Assembly (NCBI GenBank): GCA_016935555.1
Contig: JAFGQR010000106.1
Coordinates: forward strand, 57,177-121,176
Source: Verrucomicrobiota bacterium
GTDB taxonomy: Bacteria > Verrucomicrobiota > Verrucomicrobiia > Limisphaerales > JAFGQR01
Length of the DNA stretch: 64,000 bases
Direction: 5' to 3'
Positions within the stretch are counted from its first letter, which is position 1; each line of letters begins with the position of its first letter. The translations under genes were made by a program, and so were the position numbers. A model generated the notes under the pieces. That model worked only from the letters and a program-made list of their open reading frames with translations, did no database searches and was not told the DNA's origin. This document shows, piece after piece, positions 26,181 through 36,180 of the stretch.

Positions 26181-28358
26181 TTAACAGCGGGCCGGTGGTT
26201 TCCCGGCCGATTCCACAATCGAAGCCGCAATGCCCGACGGCACCGGCTCAAAACACAGGGGTTCCATGGAATACGCCGCACGCCCCTTGGACAGGGAACG
26301 AATGGCGGTGGCGTATCCGAACATTTCCGAGAGGGGCACCTCGGCATTCAGGCTGGTGCCGCCGCTTTTGACCTCGATGCCGGTGATTTTGCCGCGGCGG
26401 CGGTTGAGGTCGCCCAGCAGGTCGCCCTGGTATTCGTCGGGCGTGGTCACCTCCACCTTCATGATGGGCTCAAGCAGCGTGGCACGGGCTTTCCTGGCGG
26501 CGTCTTTGAGCGCAAAAATCCCCGCCATCTTGAACGCCAGCTCGCTCGAATCCACCTCGTGAAACGTCCCGTCCACGATCTGCACCCTCACGTCGACCAT
26601 CGGGCAGTTGGCCAGCACCCCGCCGGCCAGCGCCTCCTCGATCCCGCGAATCGCCGCCGGGATGTATTCCTTGGGAATCGCCCCGCCCACGATCTCGCTC
26701 ACGATCTCGTTGCCCTTGCCGCGTTCGTTGGGGGCGATTTTCACCAGCACGTGCCCGTATTGGCCGCGGCCGCCGGTCTGACGCACGAACCTGCCTTCGC
26801 CCTCGGCCGGCTGGGCGATGGTCTCGCGGTAGGCAATCTGGGGCGCTCCGGCGTTGGCTCCGACTTTGAACTCGCGGAACAGGCGGTCCCGGATGATTTC
26901 GAGGTGCAACTCGCCCATGCCTGCGATGATGAGCTGGCCGGTTTCCTCGTGCGTGAAACACCGGAAGGTGGGGTCTTCCTCGGCCAGGCGCTGCAACCCC
27001 TCGCTCAGCCTCTCCCGGTCCGCCTTGGTCTTGGGCTCCACCGCCATCGAAATGACCGGCTCGGGAAACGTGGGCGGTTCCAGGACGAGTTCAAGGTCCT
27101 CGTCGCACAGGGTGTCGCCGGTCGTGATGTGTTTCAGACCGACCATCGCTGCGATCTCCCCCGCATACACCCGGTCCAACTCGAGACGCTTGTCGGCTTG
27201 CATCAGCATCACCCGGTTGACGCGCTCCCGGCGGCGGGTTCGCGGGTTGTAGATGATGTCGCCTTTTCTGAGCTGGCCGCTGTAGACCCGGAAGAACACC
27301 AGTTTGCCGACAAAGGGGTCGCTCCACAGCTTGAAGGCCAGGGCGCAAAACTTGCCGTGATCGTCGGACGGCACCGGGACCTTGACTTCCTTCGACCCGA
27401 GCGCATAGCCGACGGCGTCCGGCACATCCAGCGGTGAGGGGAGGTAGTCGATGACGGCGTCCATCAACGGTTGGACGCCGCGTTTCTTGAAGGCGGAGCC
27501 GCAAAGGACGGGCACGATGTCGAGGCGGCATGTCAGACGGCGGATGGCGGCTTTCAAGAGGGGCGCGTGCACCGGCCGGTTGTGGATGACCCGTTCGGCG
27601 ATCGCGTCGTCCTTGTTCGACACGGCGTCGATCAGCTCGAGCAGCGCCCGCTTGGCGCTGTCCCTGAGCCGGGCGGGAATCCGGGTCACCTCGTAGTTGA
27701 GCCCGGATTCATCCGTCGGATCATAAAAGATCGCCTGTTGGTTGATGACATCGATGACGCCTTCGAAATGGTCTTCTTTGCCGATCGGCAGGCAGACCGG
27801 GTAGGCATAAGCCCCCAGCTTCCTGCGCATCTCGTCGACGGCCTTCTCGAAATCCGCCCCGGTGCGGTCCATCTTGTTGACGAAGGCGATGCGGGGGACG
27901 CGGTATTTGGTGGCTTGGCGCCAGACGGTTTCGGACTGGGGCTGGACGCCGGCGACACCGCAGAAAACCGCGACGGCGCCGTCGAGCACGCGCATGGCAC
28001 GTTCGACTTCGGCGGTGAAATCCACATGGCCCGGGGTGTCAATGATGTTGATGCGGTGCTCCACGCCGGGGAACAGCTTGGCGCCGGGCTCGTTTTTCTG
28101 GGTCCAGTAACACGTGGTGGCGGCGGAGGTGATGGTGATGCCGCGTTCGCGTTCCTGTTCCATCCAGTCCGTGACGGTGTTGCCGTCATCGACATTGCCC
28201 ATGCGGTGGATCAGGCCCGCGTAGAAGAGGATCCGCTCGGTGGTCGTGGTTTTCCCCGCGTCGATGTGCGCCGCAATGCCGATATTGCGCGTCTGTTCGA
28301 GCGCATACCGCCGGTCGGGCGAGCTGACTGACCTGTTCACTTCCATTACCGGTTGCAT
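26181..28358 (-). CDS. fusA: Elongation factor G
   Basis: Translocation GTPase, 725 residues from [10 protein letters not shown]. The track's start at 28478 would overlap rpsG; the in-frame ATG at 28358 has GGAG four bases upstream, and ATG 28346 (MEVNRS) is also possible. G motifs: [15 protein letters not shown] (P-loop), DTPGHVDF and [10 protein letters not shown]. Domains IV-V show [12 protein letters not shown] and [21 protein letters not shown] terminator-like hairpin lies between rpsG and this gene, so it may be set apart from rpsL-rpsG in expression. Confidence 0.96.
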   Translation of the reverse strand: MQPVMEVNRSVSSPDRRYALEQTRNIGIAAHIDAGKTTTTERILFYAGLIHRMGNVDDGNTVTDWMEQERERGITITSAATTCYWTQKNEPGAKLFPGVEHRINIIDTPGHVDFTAEVERAMRVLDGAVAVFCGVAGVQPQSETVWRQATKYRVPRIAFVNKMDRTGADFEKAVDEMRRKLGAYAYPVCLPIGKEDHFEGVIDVINQQAIFYDPTDESGLNYEVTRIPARLRDSAKRALLELIDAVSNKDDAIAERVIHNRPVHAPLLKAAIRRLTCRLDIVPVLCGSAFKKRGVQPLMDAVIDYLPSPLDVPDAVGYALGSKEVKVPVPSDDHGKFCALAFKLWSDPFVGKLVFFRVYSGQLRKGDIIYNPRTRRRERVNRVMLMQADKRLELDRVYAGEIAAMVGLKHITTGDTLCDEDLELVLEPPTFPEPVISMAVEPKTKADRERLSEGLQRLAEEDPTFRCFTHEETGQLIIAGMGELHLEIIRDRLFREFKVGANAGAPQIAYRETIAQPAEGEGRFVRQTGGRGQYGHVLVKIAPNERGKGNEIVSEIVGGAIPKEYIPAAIRGIEEALAGGVLANCPMVDVRVQIVDGTFHEVDSSELAFKMAGIFALKDAARKARATLLEPIMKVEVTTPDEYQGDLLGDLNRRRGKITGIEVKSGGTSLNAEVPLSEMFGYATAIRSLSKGRAAYSMEPLCFEPVPSGIAASIVESAGKPPARC

Positions 28359-28370
28359 TGATCTCCAGCG

Positions 28371-28409
28371 ATAAGAAAACGCCCCGAGCAGGTGGTCCAC
28401 CGGGGCGTT
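28371..28409 (-). terminator. Hairpin plus U-tract between rpsG and fusA
   Basis: On the transcribed minus strand, arms AACGCCCCG and CGGGGCGTT (perfect 9 bp, 28401-28409 and 28378-28386) are followed at once by TTTTCTTAT. This has the form of a rho-independent terminator inside the operon, 14 bases after the rpsG stop. It may be partial, lowering downstream expression, or regulated. Confidence 0.72.
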
Positions 28410-28422
28410 GATCACGTTCCCA

Positions 28423-28896
28423 CTACCAGCGGAAATGGGCGAAGGCCTTGTTGGCCTGGGCCATGCGATGCACTTCATCGCGTTTGCGGATGGCGTTGCC
28501 CTGACCCTGGAAGGCTTCCAGGATTTCCGTGGCCAGCGCCTGTTTCATGGGCTGGCCCTTCCGTGCGTCGGCGATACCGACCAGCCAGCGCACCGCCAGC
28601 GAGGCTTGGCGGTCCGGAGGCACCTCGAGGGGCACCTGGTAGGTGGCCCCCCCGACGCGACGGGCTTTGGTTTCAATCCGCGGTTTCACGTTGTCCACGG
28701 CCCGCTGGAGGATCTCCAGGGGGTTGGACTGCGGGTTCTTCTCCACAATGGCATCCAGGGCGCCATACACAATGCGCTGCGCCGTGCTCTTCTTTCCCCA
28801 TTGCATCACCGTGTTGATCACCCGCGTCACCAAAGCACTGTGGAACTTCGGATCCTCGGGCAACGGCCGCTTCACGGATTGTCGTCGTCGAGCCAT
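28423..28896 (-). CDS. rpsG: 30S ribosomal protein S7
   Basis: Head-nucleating 16S rRNA-binding protein and, in E. coli, the str-operon repressor. 157 residues, normal. FHSALVTRVINTVMQWGKKS, GGATYQVPLEVPPDRQASLA and the end QANKAFAHFRW are typical. 17 bases after rpsL. Confidence 0.98.
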   Translation of the reverse strand: MARRRQSVKRPLPEDPKFHSALVTRVINTVMQWGKKSTAQRIVYGALDAIVEKNPQSNPLEILQRAVDNVKPRIETKARRVGGATYQVPLEVPPDRQASLAVRWLVGIADARKGQPMKQALATEILEAFQGQGNAIRKRDEVHRMAQANKAFAHFRW

Positions 28897-28913
28897 AAGT
28901 CATTCCCCGCCCA

Positions 28914-29330
28914 TCATGCCGGCGCCGCCGCCGGCGCCGCCCCCGCCGCAGGCTTCCCGCCCTTGGGCCGCTTCACCCCGTACTTGGATCGGCTCACGCG
29001 GCGCTTCTCCACGCCGGCTGCGTCCAGCGTGCCGCGCACAATGTGGTAGCGCACCCCGGGCAGGTCCTTCACCCGGCCGCCCCGCACCAGCACAATCGAA
29101 TGCTCCTGCAGGTTGTGCCCCTCGTCCGGGATATACGCAATCACTTCATAACCGTTCGTCAAACGCACCTTCGCCACCTTCCGCATCGCGGAATTGGGTT
29201 TCTTGGGCGTGCGCGTCATCACCTGCAGGCACACCCCGCGCCTGTACGGCGAACCGGTCAGCGCCGGCGCCTTCGACTTCACGCTCAGCTTCCGTCGCCC
29301 TTTTCGGACGAGTTGATTTATTGTCGGCAT
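28914..29330 (-). CDS. rpsL: 30S ribosomal protein S12
   Basis: Decoding-centre protein, the site of streptomycin-resistance mutations. I start at ATG 29330 ([20 protein letters not shown]), giving 138 residues; the track's nine extra residues are not in the family. [20 protein letters not shown] carries the wild-type-like Lys of the PKKPNSA loop, and [16 protein letters not shown] the second loop. The C-terminus has an Ala/Pro tail. It is the first gene of the supercluster; rpoBC do not lie upstream. Confidence 0.97.
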   Translation of the reverse strand: MPTINQLVRKGRRKLSVKSKAPALTGSPYRRGVCLQVMTRTPKKPNSAMRKVAKVRLTNGYEVIAYIPDEGHNLQEHSIVLVRGGRVKDLPGVRYHIVRGTLDAAGVEKRRVSRSKYGVKRPKGGKPAAGAAPAAAPA

Positions 29331-29694
29331 TGCTGCTACGATTGAGATTGCGGCCATTTCCCGCGGTCTTGTGGAGAAACGGAGCGCGCATCATAACGAA
29401 CACGCTTTCCCTTGCAACAAGTATTTGCAAAAAAAAATGCGTGCCGGCAACGCATTGTTGCCTTGAACTTCAATACCCTATAATCCGCAACAAAGGCCGC
29501 TACTCTATCGGGGTAATCCGGATTTGCAACAGGGAATTTGCACCCCCCCACGCGCGCACCCGGAGCCCGGCGCGCTTCACCTCGCCGCTGCTTCCGCTCC
29601 CCCTGCTGCGCGTCCCGGGCCGGGTCGGACCGACCCGGAGCCAAACCGGGAGCGCCTCCACGTGCCTGCCGGCCCGCCACCCGACCGGTCGCCG
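29331..29694 (-). other. Leader and upstream region of the ribosomal supercluster
   Basis: About 360 bases between rpsL and the glycosyltransferase gene. It contains the predicted rpsL promoter (29390-29417), a leader of about 50 bases, an A-run on the plus strand at 29430-29438, and a short perfect stem CCGGGTC / GACCCGG at 29620-29638 that could help end glycosyltransferase transcription although no U-run follows. No gene seen. Confidence 0.6.
29390..29417 (-). promoter_or_regulatory. Sigma-70-type promoter for the rpsL supercluster
   Basis: Minus strand: -35 TTGCAA (29412-29417), 16-base spacer, -10 TATGAT (29390-29395). Predicted transcription start near 29383, leaving a leader of about 53 bases before rpsL. 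AT-rich DNA lies further upstream, as expected for a strong promoter. Confidence 0.7.
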
Positions 29695-30954
29695 TCAACA
29701 GCGTTGCGCCCGGCGGCAATCAAGGCGCGCCAAAAGCCGGTCGTAGATCTCCCCCAGCCGGGAGGCCGTGAGGCTGACGTCGAACAACGGCCGCGTCAGA
29801 CGGCGCGCATTGACGCCGAGACGATAGCGTTCCGTGGGGTGGTCCAGGAGGTAGCGCAGATGGCTTGCAAGTTGGTGGGCCTTGCCGGACTCATACAGCA
29901 GACCGGTCTGGCCATGGTGCACCAGCTCCGACACCCCGGCGCCCTCCGCCGCCACCACCGGCTTGCCCAGCAACATCGCAACCCGCCGCGCCTGGCCCAG
30001 ATCCTCGCCCCGCGACGCCACCGCAAACACGTCCGCCGCCCTCACCAGCGCCGGCACCGACAAGCATGCCCCCAGCAACCGCACATGCCGGGACAATCCC
30101 AGCCGGACGATCAGATCCTCCAAACGCGCGCGGCGCGGCCCGGTGCCGGCGATCAGCAGCTGGGTTCGGGGATGGGTGGGGACCAGTTCGCGCATCGCCT
30201 CGATCAACAGCTCCGGCGCCCGCTGCCGATCCAGCGGCCCGGCCGTCAACACCATCGACCAGGAGTCCGGCACGGCCAAGTCGCGCCGCAGGACAACGGT
30301 GTCGACGTGCCGGTCCAGCGATGCGTAGTCCACGCCCGGATACACCACCTGGCACCGGTCGCCCTCCACCAGCCCAAGCTCGCGCGCTTCGGCCTGAACC
30401 GCCTCGCAGCTGCTGATGACCCAGTCGGTGGCCGATCGAACACGGTGCTCGCGCGCGACGAACAACGCGTGTTTCCATGCCGGCGTGAAGGGGCGCACGG
30501 GCAGCTCGAGATGCGTGTGAATCACCACCGGCACGCGACAGCGCCTCGCCGCAAGCCGCCCCCAATAGCCCGCCTCCGGCGTCCATGTGTGCACCACGTC
30601 ATACGCCCCCCCGCGCAACGTGCGCATCAACCCCACCCGCGCCCGCCATTGCCGCCACGGGCACCGACGCGCGCCCCCGGGCGGCACGCCATGCGTCGTC
30701 TCCCCCCGCATGCCCGGCCCCGCCAGAGTCCGGCCTGCCAGCGCCGACACCACATGCACCTCGTGGCGCGCGCGATCAAACCGCTCCAGCATGGCAAAGT
30801 AATTCACGAACACTCCCCCGTCGGGCAATGCCCCTACAATATGCAAAATCCGCGCCTGAGCTCCGGCAGACCGAGCCCCGGTCCGGCATGAGGGCGGTCG
30901 CGGGGCGTTCAAATGCCCGCGCGCACCGCCGATGTTCGCCACCGCGTGCTGCAT
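29695..30954 (-). CDS. Glycosyltransferase family 4
   Basis: GT-B-fold retaining glycosyltransferase, 419 residues, probably building a surface polysaccharide or lipid-linked glycan on the cytoplasmic side. N-terminal Rossmann-like ARILHIVGALPDGGVFVNYF with the Gly-rich donor/acceptor loop; C-terminal donor-binding half shows LTAGPLDRQRAPELLIEAM, AGTGPRRARLEDLI and a GVSELVHHGQTGLLYESG region where GT4 enzymes carry the EX7E motif (the canonical first Glu appears altered: ASRGEDLGQARRVAMLLGKP). The first ~30 residues look non-conserved, so the true start may be downstream. Donor and acceptor unknown. Confidence 0.85.
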   Translation of the reverse strand: MQHAVANIGGARGHLNAPRPPSCRTGARSAGAQARILHIVGALPDGGVFVNYFAMLERFDRARHEVHVVSALAGRTLAGPGMRGETTHGVPPGGARRCPWRQWRARVGLMRTLRGGAYDVVHTWTPEAGYWGRLAARRCRVPVVIHTHLELPVRPFTPAWKHALFVAREHRVRSATDWVISSCEAVQAEARELGLVEGDRCQVVYPGVDYASLDRHVDTVVLRRDLAVPDSWSMVLTAGPLDRQRAPELLIEAMRELVPTHPRTQLLIAGTGPRRARLEDLIVRLGLSRHVRLLGACLSVPALVRAADVFAVASRGEDLGQARRVAMLLGKPVVAAEGAGVSELVHHGQTGLLYESGKAHQLASHLRYLLDHPTERYRLGVNARRLTRPLFDVSLTASRLGEIYDRLLARLDCRRAQRC

Positions 30955-31391
30955 GAGAATGTCGGGATCACATCATGATTCAACCGCTGGAGGCTGTTGC
31001 GGCCCCTGCCGCGGCAATGTCCATAGCCCCATGCGGCATTGTTTCATCAATAACCGTGCCAAGACCTTGCATCGCCGCCCTCCCCCCGCCCGCCACCCCA
31101 GAAATGTGATCTCCGCCTCCACGGGGCCACTTGGCCCGCTTCCATCGAAGCCCGGAGTTCCCGGTAAAAACTGCCCGCTCCGCCGCGGCCGAGCCCCAAT
31201 GTGACCCGCCTGTGCAGTCGTCGTCCCGCGGAAAACCGTTGCTCATGGGTGGCATGAACAGGGGGTGCCGGCGATGCCGGGCAAGCCGTTCACGGTTTCT
31301 CAGGCGGGAGCAGGCCATCCAGCGGGCTCGTCTCGACGAAGCCGGACGCGAGGCAACGCCATTGGCCGGGACGCCCGGGTCGGCGCGGATC
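30955..31391. other. Intergenic region, no gene recognised
   Basis: 437 bases between two same-strand genes (M16 peptidase end, glycosyltransferase start). ORFs here are short and without family features. The glycosyltransferase promoter should lie here; TTGAAT near 30975 on the minus strand has no good -10 partner. Confidence 0.5.
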
Positions 31392-32690
31392 TCAGAGGCG
31401 CAGCCAGCGGGACAGGCCAGGGTCGGTTTTCAGGGGGCTGACCACGGCGAGGCAGAGACGCTCCGGGCGGAAGAAGTCGCGAGCCACGGCGCGGATCTGG
31501 GCGGCGGTGACTTCAGCGAGGCGGCGTTTGACGTGGGAGGCGGGGATGACTCTGCCGTAGGCGAGCAGTTGTTCGCCCAGCCACATCATCTGGTTCTCGG
31601 TGTTTTCCAATCCCAAATCGATCTGGCCGTTCATGTAGTCGCGGGCGCGGCGCATTTCTGCGGGGTCGGGAGGACGGTTGGCGATGCGCCGCAGTTCGCG
31701 CATGATGCGCCTGAGCGCCTGGGGCAGGCGGTCGGCGTCCAGACCGGCGGAGATGACCATGGCGCCCACGTCGTCGAAGAGGCTCAAGCTGCTCTGAATG
31801 GAATAGGCGAGCGCGAAGTCTTCGCGCAGGGTCTGAAACAGGCGGGAACTCATGTTCTCGCCGAGGACCGTGTTCAGCAGCCGCAACGCGAAGCGGCGCG
31901 GATCGCGGCGCGAACAGGTGCGGATGCCCAGGGCGATTTGCATCTGGGCGATGGCGCGCGGATGCAGGCGGACACACGGGCCGGCCGGGGAATCGGAAGC
32001 CGGCAGATAAGCGGGGCGGCGGCCCTGAGGGAGGTGGCGGGCATAGCGGCTGACGCGGCGCACGAGGCGGGCATGGTCGAGGTTGCCGGCGGCGCAGATC
32101 ACCATGCCGGGGGCCACATAATTGCGGCGCTGGTAGCCCAGCATTTGGGCGCGGGTGAGACGGTCGATGGTGGCCTCGGTGCCGGTCAGGGCGCGTCCGA
32201 GCGGGTGATCGGGCCAGAGGGCTTCGTTGAGGACGTCGTGAACCTGTTGATGCGGCTGGTCGCGATACATCGCGATTTCGTCCTTGATCACGCTGCGCTC
32301 TTTTCCGATCTCGCGCCGGTCGAACCGCGAATGGAGGAACATGTCCATGAGCACGTCCAGCAGCTCCGGGAACCGGTCGTGGTGCGCCTTGGCATAGAAA
32401 CAGGTGTTTTCCTCCGCGGTGAAGGCGTTGAGATATCCGCCCACGCCTTCGACCGCGTGGGAGATCTCGCGCGCCGACCGGGTCGCGGTTCCCTTGAACA
32501 GCATGTGTTCGATGAAATGGGAAATGCCGCTCAGGGCCGCGGGCTCGTAGCGCCCGCCCACCCCCACCCAAATCCCCAGACTCACGCTCGCCATGTGCGG
32601 CATGGCGGCCGTTGCCACCGTCAACCCGTTGCCCAGCCGTGCAACGGCATGCCTGGGAACGGCCGCAGGGCTCGAGAGAGAGCCGCTCAT
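31392..32690 (-). CDS. M16-family zinc metallopeptidase (processing-peptidase type)
   Basis: 432-residue single-chain peptidase of the insulinase/mitochondrial-processing-peptidase beta type. The inverted zinc motif HxxEH is seen in GISHFIEHMLFKGT (about residues 55-68), with the third ligand Glu in the downstream NAFTAEENTCFYAK / LDMFLHSRF region, and a second M16 domain from residue ~220 (RLLNTVLGENMSSRLFQTLRE). No signal peptide, so probably cytoplasmic. Its start overlaps the stop of the LOG-family gene by 4 bases (ATGA), implying coupled translation. Substrate unknown. Confidence 0.93.
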   Translation of the reverse strand: MSGSLSSPAAVPRHAVARLGNGLTVATAAMPHMASVSLGIWVGVGGRYEPAALSGISHFIEHMLFKGTATRSAREISHAVEGVGGYLNAFTAEENTCFYAKAHHDRFPELLDVLMDMFLHSRFDRREIGKERSVIKDEIAMYRDQPHQQVHDVLNEALWPDHPLGRALTGTEATIDRLTRAQMLGYQRRNYVAPGMVICAAGNLDHARLVRRVSRYARHLPQGRRPAYLPASDSPAGPCVRLHPRAIAQMQIALGIRTCSRRDPRRFALRLLNTVLGENMSSRLFQTLREDFALAYSIQSSLSLFDDVGAMVISAGLDADRLPQALRRIMRELRRIANRPPDPAEMRRARDYMNGQIDLGLENTENQMMWLGEQLLAYGRVIPASHVKRRLAEVTAAQIRAVARDFFRPERLCLAVVSPLKTDPGLSRWLRL

Positions 32691-33364
32691 CCCAGTTTGG
32701 CCGACAGCGCCGGCACCGTCATGCGGCGCTGGTGATCGAGAATGATGCGGACCGCCTTCCGCGGGTCATCGGTCAGGGTGAACAGCTCCATGTCGGACGG
32801 GTGGATGTATTTGCGGCGCCGCAGTTCGACTTCCATCCAGCGCAGCAGCCCCTGCCAATACTCGCGGCCGATGAGCACCAACGGGTAAAGGGGAATCCGC
32901 TCGGTTTGCACCAGGGTGATCAGCTCGAAGAACTCGTCCAGCGTGCCAAACCCGCCCGGCATGAAGACGAAGCCGATGCTGTATTTGACGAAACAGACCT
33001 TGCGGGAGAAGAAGTAATGGAAATCGATGGGGATGTTGACATAGCGGTTGGGTTTCTGCTCGCGCGGCAACTGGATGTTCAGCCCCACCGACCTGCCGCC
33101 CGCCCTTGCCGCTCCGCGGTTGGCCGCCTCCATGATGCCGGGGCCGCCGCCGGTGATGATCACCAGGTTGTTGCGCGCCAGTTCGTAGGCCAATCCCTCC
33201 GTCAGCTTGTAATACCGGTCCCCACGCCCCACCCGCGCCGAACCGAAAACCGTCACCGCCGGCCCCGCCGCTGCAAGCGTTTCGAACGAATCCACAAACT
33301 CCGCCATGATCCGAAAGATCCGCCAGGGATCCTCGCGCACGAACCCGTCAGGATTGATTGCCAT
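32687..33364 (-). CDS. LOG-family (TIGR00730-type) Rossmann-fold protein
   Basis: 225 residues. Members cleave nucleoside 5'-monophosphates at the N-glycosidic bond (cytokinin-activating LOG in plants; nucleotide hydrolases such as PpnN in bacteria). Motifs: ITGGGPGIMEAANRGA and MPGGFGTLDEFFE, the PGGxGTxxE active-site signature. Middle gene of an apparent flippase-LOG-M16 operon, 51 bases after the flippase and overlapping the peptidase by 4. Physiological role here not clear. Confidence 0.9.
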   Translation of the reverse strand: MAINPDGFVREDPWRIFRIMAEFVDSFETLAAAGPAVTVFGSARVGRGDRYYKLTEGLAYELARNNLVIITGGGPGIMEAANRGAARAGGRSVGLNIQLPREQKPNRYVNIPIDFHYFFSRKVCFVKYSIGFVFMPGGFGTLDEFFELITLVQTERIPLYPLVLIGREYWQGLLRWMEVELRRRKYIHPSDMELFTLTDDPRKAVRIILDHQRRMTVPALSAKLG

Positions 33365-33415
33365 GGGGGTGAATCTACCGGAGTTTTTCGGGCTGACAAG
33401 GAGGGATGCAGCCCC

Positions 33416-34678
33416 TCACAACGCGCCGGGCGGCAGCGGAGCCGGCGGCGCGGGGAGCGGAGGCGGCGGGCGGACCCAGGTGAACCAGGCGCAGATGACA
33501 AACAGCACCGTGCAGAAGGCGGCCATGGTCTGGAGAACGGTCACGAGGCTGCCATGGAACTGGTGCAGGGCAACCGGATAGGCCAAGGCCAGGCCGGCCA
33601 GCCACGGGACAACGCGGAACTGCGACCGGGCCAGCAGATTGTTCACCAGCACCAGCGACAGTGACAGCGGCACCATCGCGCCCGCATACCACGGCAGCAG
33701 CGCCGTCGCAGTCTCCACATACGCCGGCGTGTAAACCAGGCGCACCACCCACGGCCCCACCAGGCACAACCCAACCGCGCCCGCAGCCGCCAACAACGCG
33801 GTGCCCGCCAGCGTCAGCACCATCACGTCCGTCTTCTCCGACCGCACCGCACTGTGGACAATCTTGGGAAACATCACCGCCGCCAGGGGCATCACCAGCC
33901 AGATCAACCCGCGCGACAACGTGCCGGCAGCACCGTAAAACGCCGCCTGATCCTCCGAAAACCACGCTTTCACAAACATCGTCTCCGCCGTGAACAGAAA
34001 CTGGTAGGCGCCCACCCCCAACATCAGCGGCACCACCTGCGCCAACACCGCCCGAACATCGAACGGCGCACCCGGCCCGCGCCAGATGTCCCGCGTCTGC
34101 CAGATGCCCAGCGCCAGGGTCAGCCCGTATCCCAGCGCCACGGCAACCATGATCCCCGCAGCGTGGCCGTGAAGCCCGAGCACCATCACCGCAGCCCCCC
34201 CCCACCGCCCCACCCCGTTGAAAATCATCGCCCATCCCAGCCACAGAAAATCCTGCTTGCCTTGCATCACCCCCAAAACCATCGGCGCCCACAAGGCCCC
34301 CAGCCACGTCAGCATCACCATCCATAACGCCGCCGGGTTCGAAAGCTGCCACCGCGCCACCAGCGCGGACTCGAAACACAGCATCCCCGCCGCAAGAACC
34401 GCCCACAACCCCAATAACCCCAGCCCCGAAACCCGCAGCATCCGGGCCAACTGCGCGCGCTGGCCGCGGGCCAGCGCCGCCGCGGTCTGCTGCGCAAAAA
34501 CCATCTGCAGGGGCAGCGCCGGCACCAGGCTGCTCAGCACCAGAAGCGTCACCAGCGCCCCATACTCGGACGGGGGAATTCGCTTGGAAAAGAAATGCAC
34601 CGCCCACATGAACACCCCCTGGGCCACCGTCGCGACCATCATCCACGCGCTCTGCCGGAAAAACGATCCCTGGCTCAT
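33416..34678 (-). CDS. Polysaccharide / lipid-linked oligosaccharide flippase (MOP superfamily)
   Basis: 420-residue multi-pass inner-membrane protein with roughly 12 hydrophobic segments, starting MSQGSFFRQSAWMMVATVAQ; the track's start adds 14 residues outside the family pattern. The N-terminal GVFMWAVHFFSKRIPPSEYG matches the Wzx-like pattern of a helix then a lateral-diffusion motif. Likely moves a lipid-linked glycan or teichoic-like precursor across the membrane. The end is a Pro-rich tail (RPPPPLPAPPAPLPPG). Fits the nearby GT4 and epimerase as cell-surface polysaccharide genes. Confidence 0.85.
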   Translation of the reverse strand: MSQGSFFRQSAWMMVATVAQGVFMWAVHFFSKRIPPSEYGALVTLLVLSSLVPALPLQMVFAQQTAAALARGQRAQLARMLRVSGLGLLGLWAVLAAGMLCFESALVARWQLSNPAALWMVMLTWLGALWAPMVLGVMQGKQDFLWLGWAMIFNGVGRWGGAAVMVLGLHGHAAGIMVAVALGYGLTLALGIWQTRDIWRGPGAPFDVRAVLAQVVPLMLGVGAYQFLFTAETMFVKAWFSEDQAAFYGAAGTLSRGLIWLVMPLAAVMFPKIVHSAVRSEKTDVMVLTLAGTALLAAAGAVGLCLVGPWVVRLVYTPAYVETATALLPWYAGAMVPLSLSLVLVNNLLARSQFRVVPWLAGLALAYPVALHQFHGSLVTVLQTMAAFCTVLFVICAWFTWVRPPPPLPAPPAPLPPGAL

Positions 34679-35166
34679 CAATCTCCCCGCATGCTTGGGA
34701 CACGCCACCCCCGTCCCCACCCCAGTCGCACCGCACCCCCCTCCCCCTCCACCCCAAAATCGCGAGACGTCAGAAATGCCGGGGTCGCCCCGGGCCGGGC
34801 GAGCAGACCGCGGAACAGTTTTTCGATGGGTGTCATGACGCCGCCACGCTCAAAATTCCCGTGACTTTAGGAGCCCGCACCTGCCGTGTCGAGCCTCGAA
34901 CACTCCAGCCCGCGCGTGCCGTCCAACCTTCGGTAAGGTGTTACCATGAGTCAACCCGCGTGGCAGTGCATCCCAAGCTCGCTGGTTGCGCCCAGGGCGG
35001 ACCGCCGTCCCGCGCCGTCTTGGCCGCTTCGCGATCCGAATGATCCAGCCGCCGTCAAGCCTGTGAGCCAGACCCTGCGGCACGGCGCTTGTTTGTCCGG
35101 GGTCCCCTGGCCCACCCAAGGCCCTCCGAACCGCCTCGGCCGCTGAACCGGCCGGGCCGCGCCTCG
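34679..35166. other. Intergenic region, no gene recognised
   Basis: 488 bases between two minus-strand genes. Track ORFs here (60-113 residues, both strands) have no recognisable family features and mostly reflect GC-rich codon bias. No strong promoter, hairpin-plus-U terminator or repeat was identified. Confidence 0.5.
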
Positions 35167-36120
35167 TCAGACGGACTGCGCGAGGAACCACTGCACAAAC
35201 CTCGGGATGCCCTGCTCGATGTCCACCTGCGGCGCGTAGCCCAGCAGGCGCCGCGCCTTCTCAATGTTGGCAAAGGTCAGGGGGACATCGCCCGGCTGAC
35301 TGGGACGACGGTCGACCACGGCTTTGCGGCCGAGCGCCGCCTCGAGCAGTTCAATCAACCGCGTCAGCGACACGGTGCGGGACTCCCCCAGGTTGATGAT
35401 CTCGAACCCGAATTTCTTCCGGCTGGCCGCCAGCACCCCGTCCACCGTGTCCGTCACATACGTGTAGTCTCGCGCCGCCGATCCATCCCCATACACCGGG
35501 ATGGGCTTCCCGGCGACGAGAAGCCGCGCGAACTTGTGAATCGCCAGGTCCGGCCGCTGCCGGGGGCCATACACCGTGAAGAGCCGCAACATGACCACGT
35601 CCAGCCCATACACATGATGGTAAACGTGCCCCAGCGCCTCGCCGGCGACCTTGCTCGCCGCATAGGGCGAGATGACCGACACAGTCGGGTCGTCCTCGGA
35701 AAAGGGCACCTTGGCGTTGACGCCATAAACCGACGAGGACGAGGCCATGACGATCTTGGGGACCCCGTGCCGGCGGGCAGCCTCGAACACGTGCACCGTG
35801 GCCTCCACATTGACCCGCTGATACAACGCCGGCTCCTCCAGGCTCGGCCGCACCCCGGCCCGCGCGGCGAGATGAATGATCTGATCGAACCGCACGCCGG
35901 CAAACAGAGCGTTCACCGCCGACGGATCCCTCAGGTCGCCCTGCACGAAGGTGAACGGCCCCCCCAGCGCCAGGATCGCATCCAGGTTGCGCCGTTTGAT
36001 CGCCGGATCGTAAAAGTCGTTCAAGTCGTCCAGCGCCCACACCGCATGCCCGCCCTGCACCAGCCGCTCACACACGTGCGACCCGATGAATCCCGCGCCG
36101 CCCGTCACCAGAATGTTCAT
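35167..36120 (-). CDS. NAD-dependent sugar-nucleotide epimerase/dehydratase (extended SDR)
   Basis: 317 residues from MNILVTGGAGFIGSHVCERL; the track's extra 20 residues precede the NAD-binding GGxGFIG motif and are rejected. SSSSVYGVNAKVPFSEDDPT and YAASKVAGEALGH give the catalytic Ser and YxxxK; LRLFTVYGPRQRPDLAIHKF is typical of UDP-glucuronate 4-epimerase-like members (CapI/WbnF group). Probably makes UDP-galacturonate or a related precursor for the surface polysaccharide assembled by the neighbouring glycosyltransferase and flippase. The exact substrate is inference. Confidence 0.9.
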   Translation of the reverse strand: MNILVTGGAGFIGSHVCERLVQGGHAVWALDDLNDFYDPAIKRRNLDAILALGGPFTFVQGDLRDPSAVNALFAGVRFDQIIHLAARAGVRPSLEEPALYQRVNVEATVHVFEAARRHGVPKIVMASSSSVYGVNAKVPFSEDDPTVSVISPYAASKVAGEALGHVYHHVYGLDVVMLRLFTVYGPRQRPDLAIHKFARLLVAGKPIPVYGDGSAARDYTYVTDTVDGVLAASRKKFGFEIINLGESRTVSLTRLIELLEAALGRKAVVDRRPSQPGDVPLTFANIEKARRLLGYAPQVDIEQGIPRFVQWFLAQSV

Positions 36121-36180
36121 GGACCCACCGTAGCAAACCGCCGGCCGGCTTGACAACGACGCGCGTCCGGCCGTCACCAT

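Noticed and set aside
23409-27437. Long plus ORFs opposite rplB-fusA
   Set aside because: Antisense shadows of ribosomal protein genes and EF-G.
29620-29638. CCGGGTC/GACCCGG stem as a rho-independent terminator of the glycosyltransferase
   Set aside because: Stem is good but no U-run follows, so not called as a terminator.
31131-32735. 534-residue plus ORF opposite the M16 peptidase
   Set aside because: Antisense shadow; the HxxEH motif lies on the minus strand.
34850-35191. 113-residue minus ORF in the gap before the epimerase
   Set aside because: No conserved features, overlaps the epimerase 3' end, composition typical of chance ORFs.
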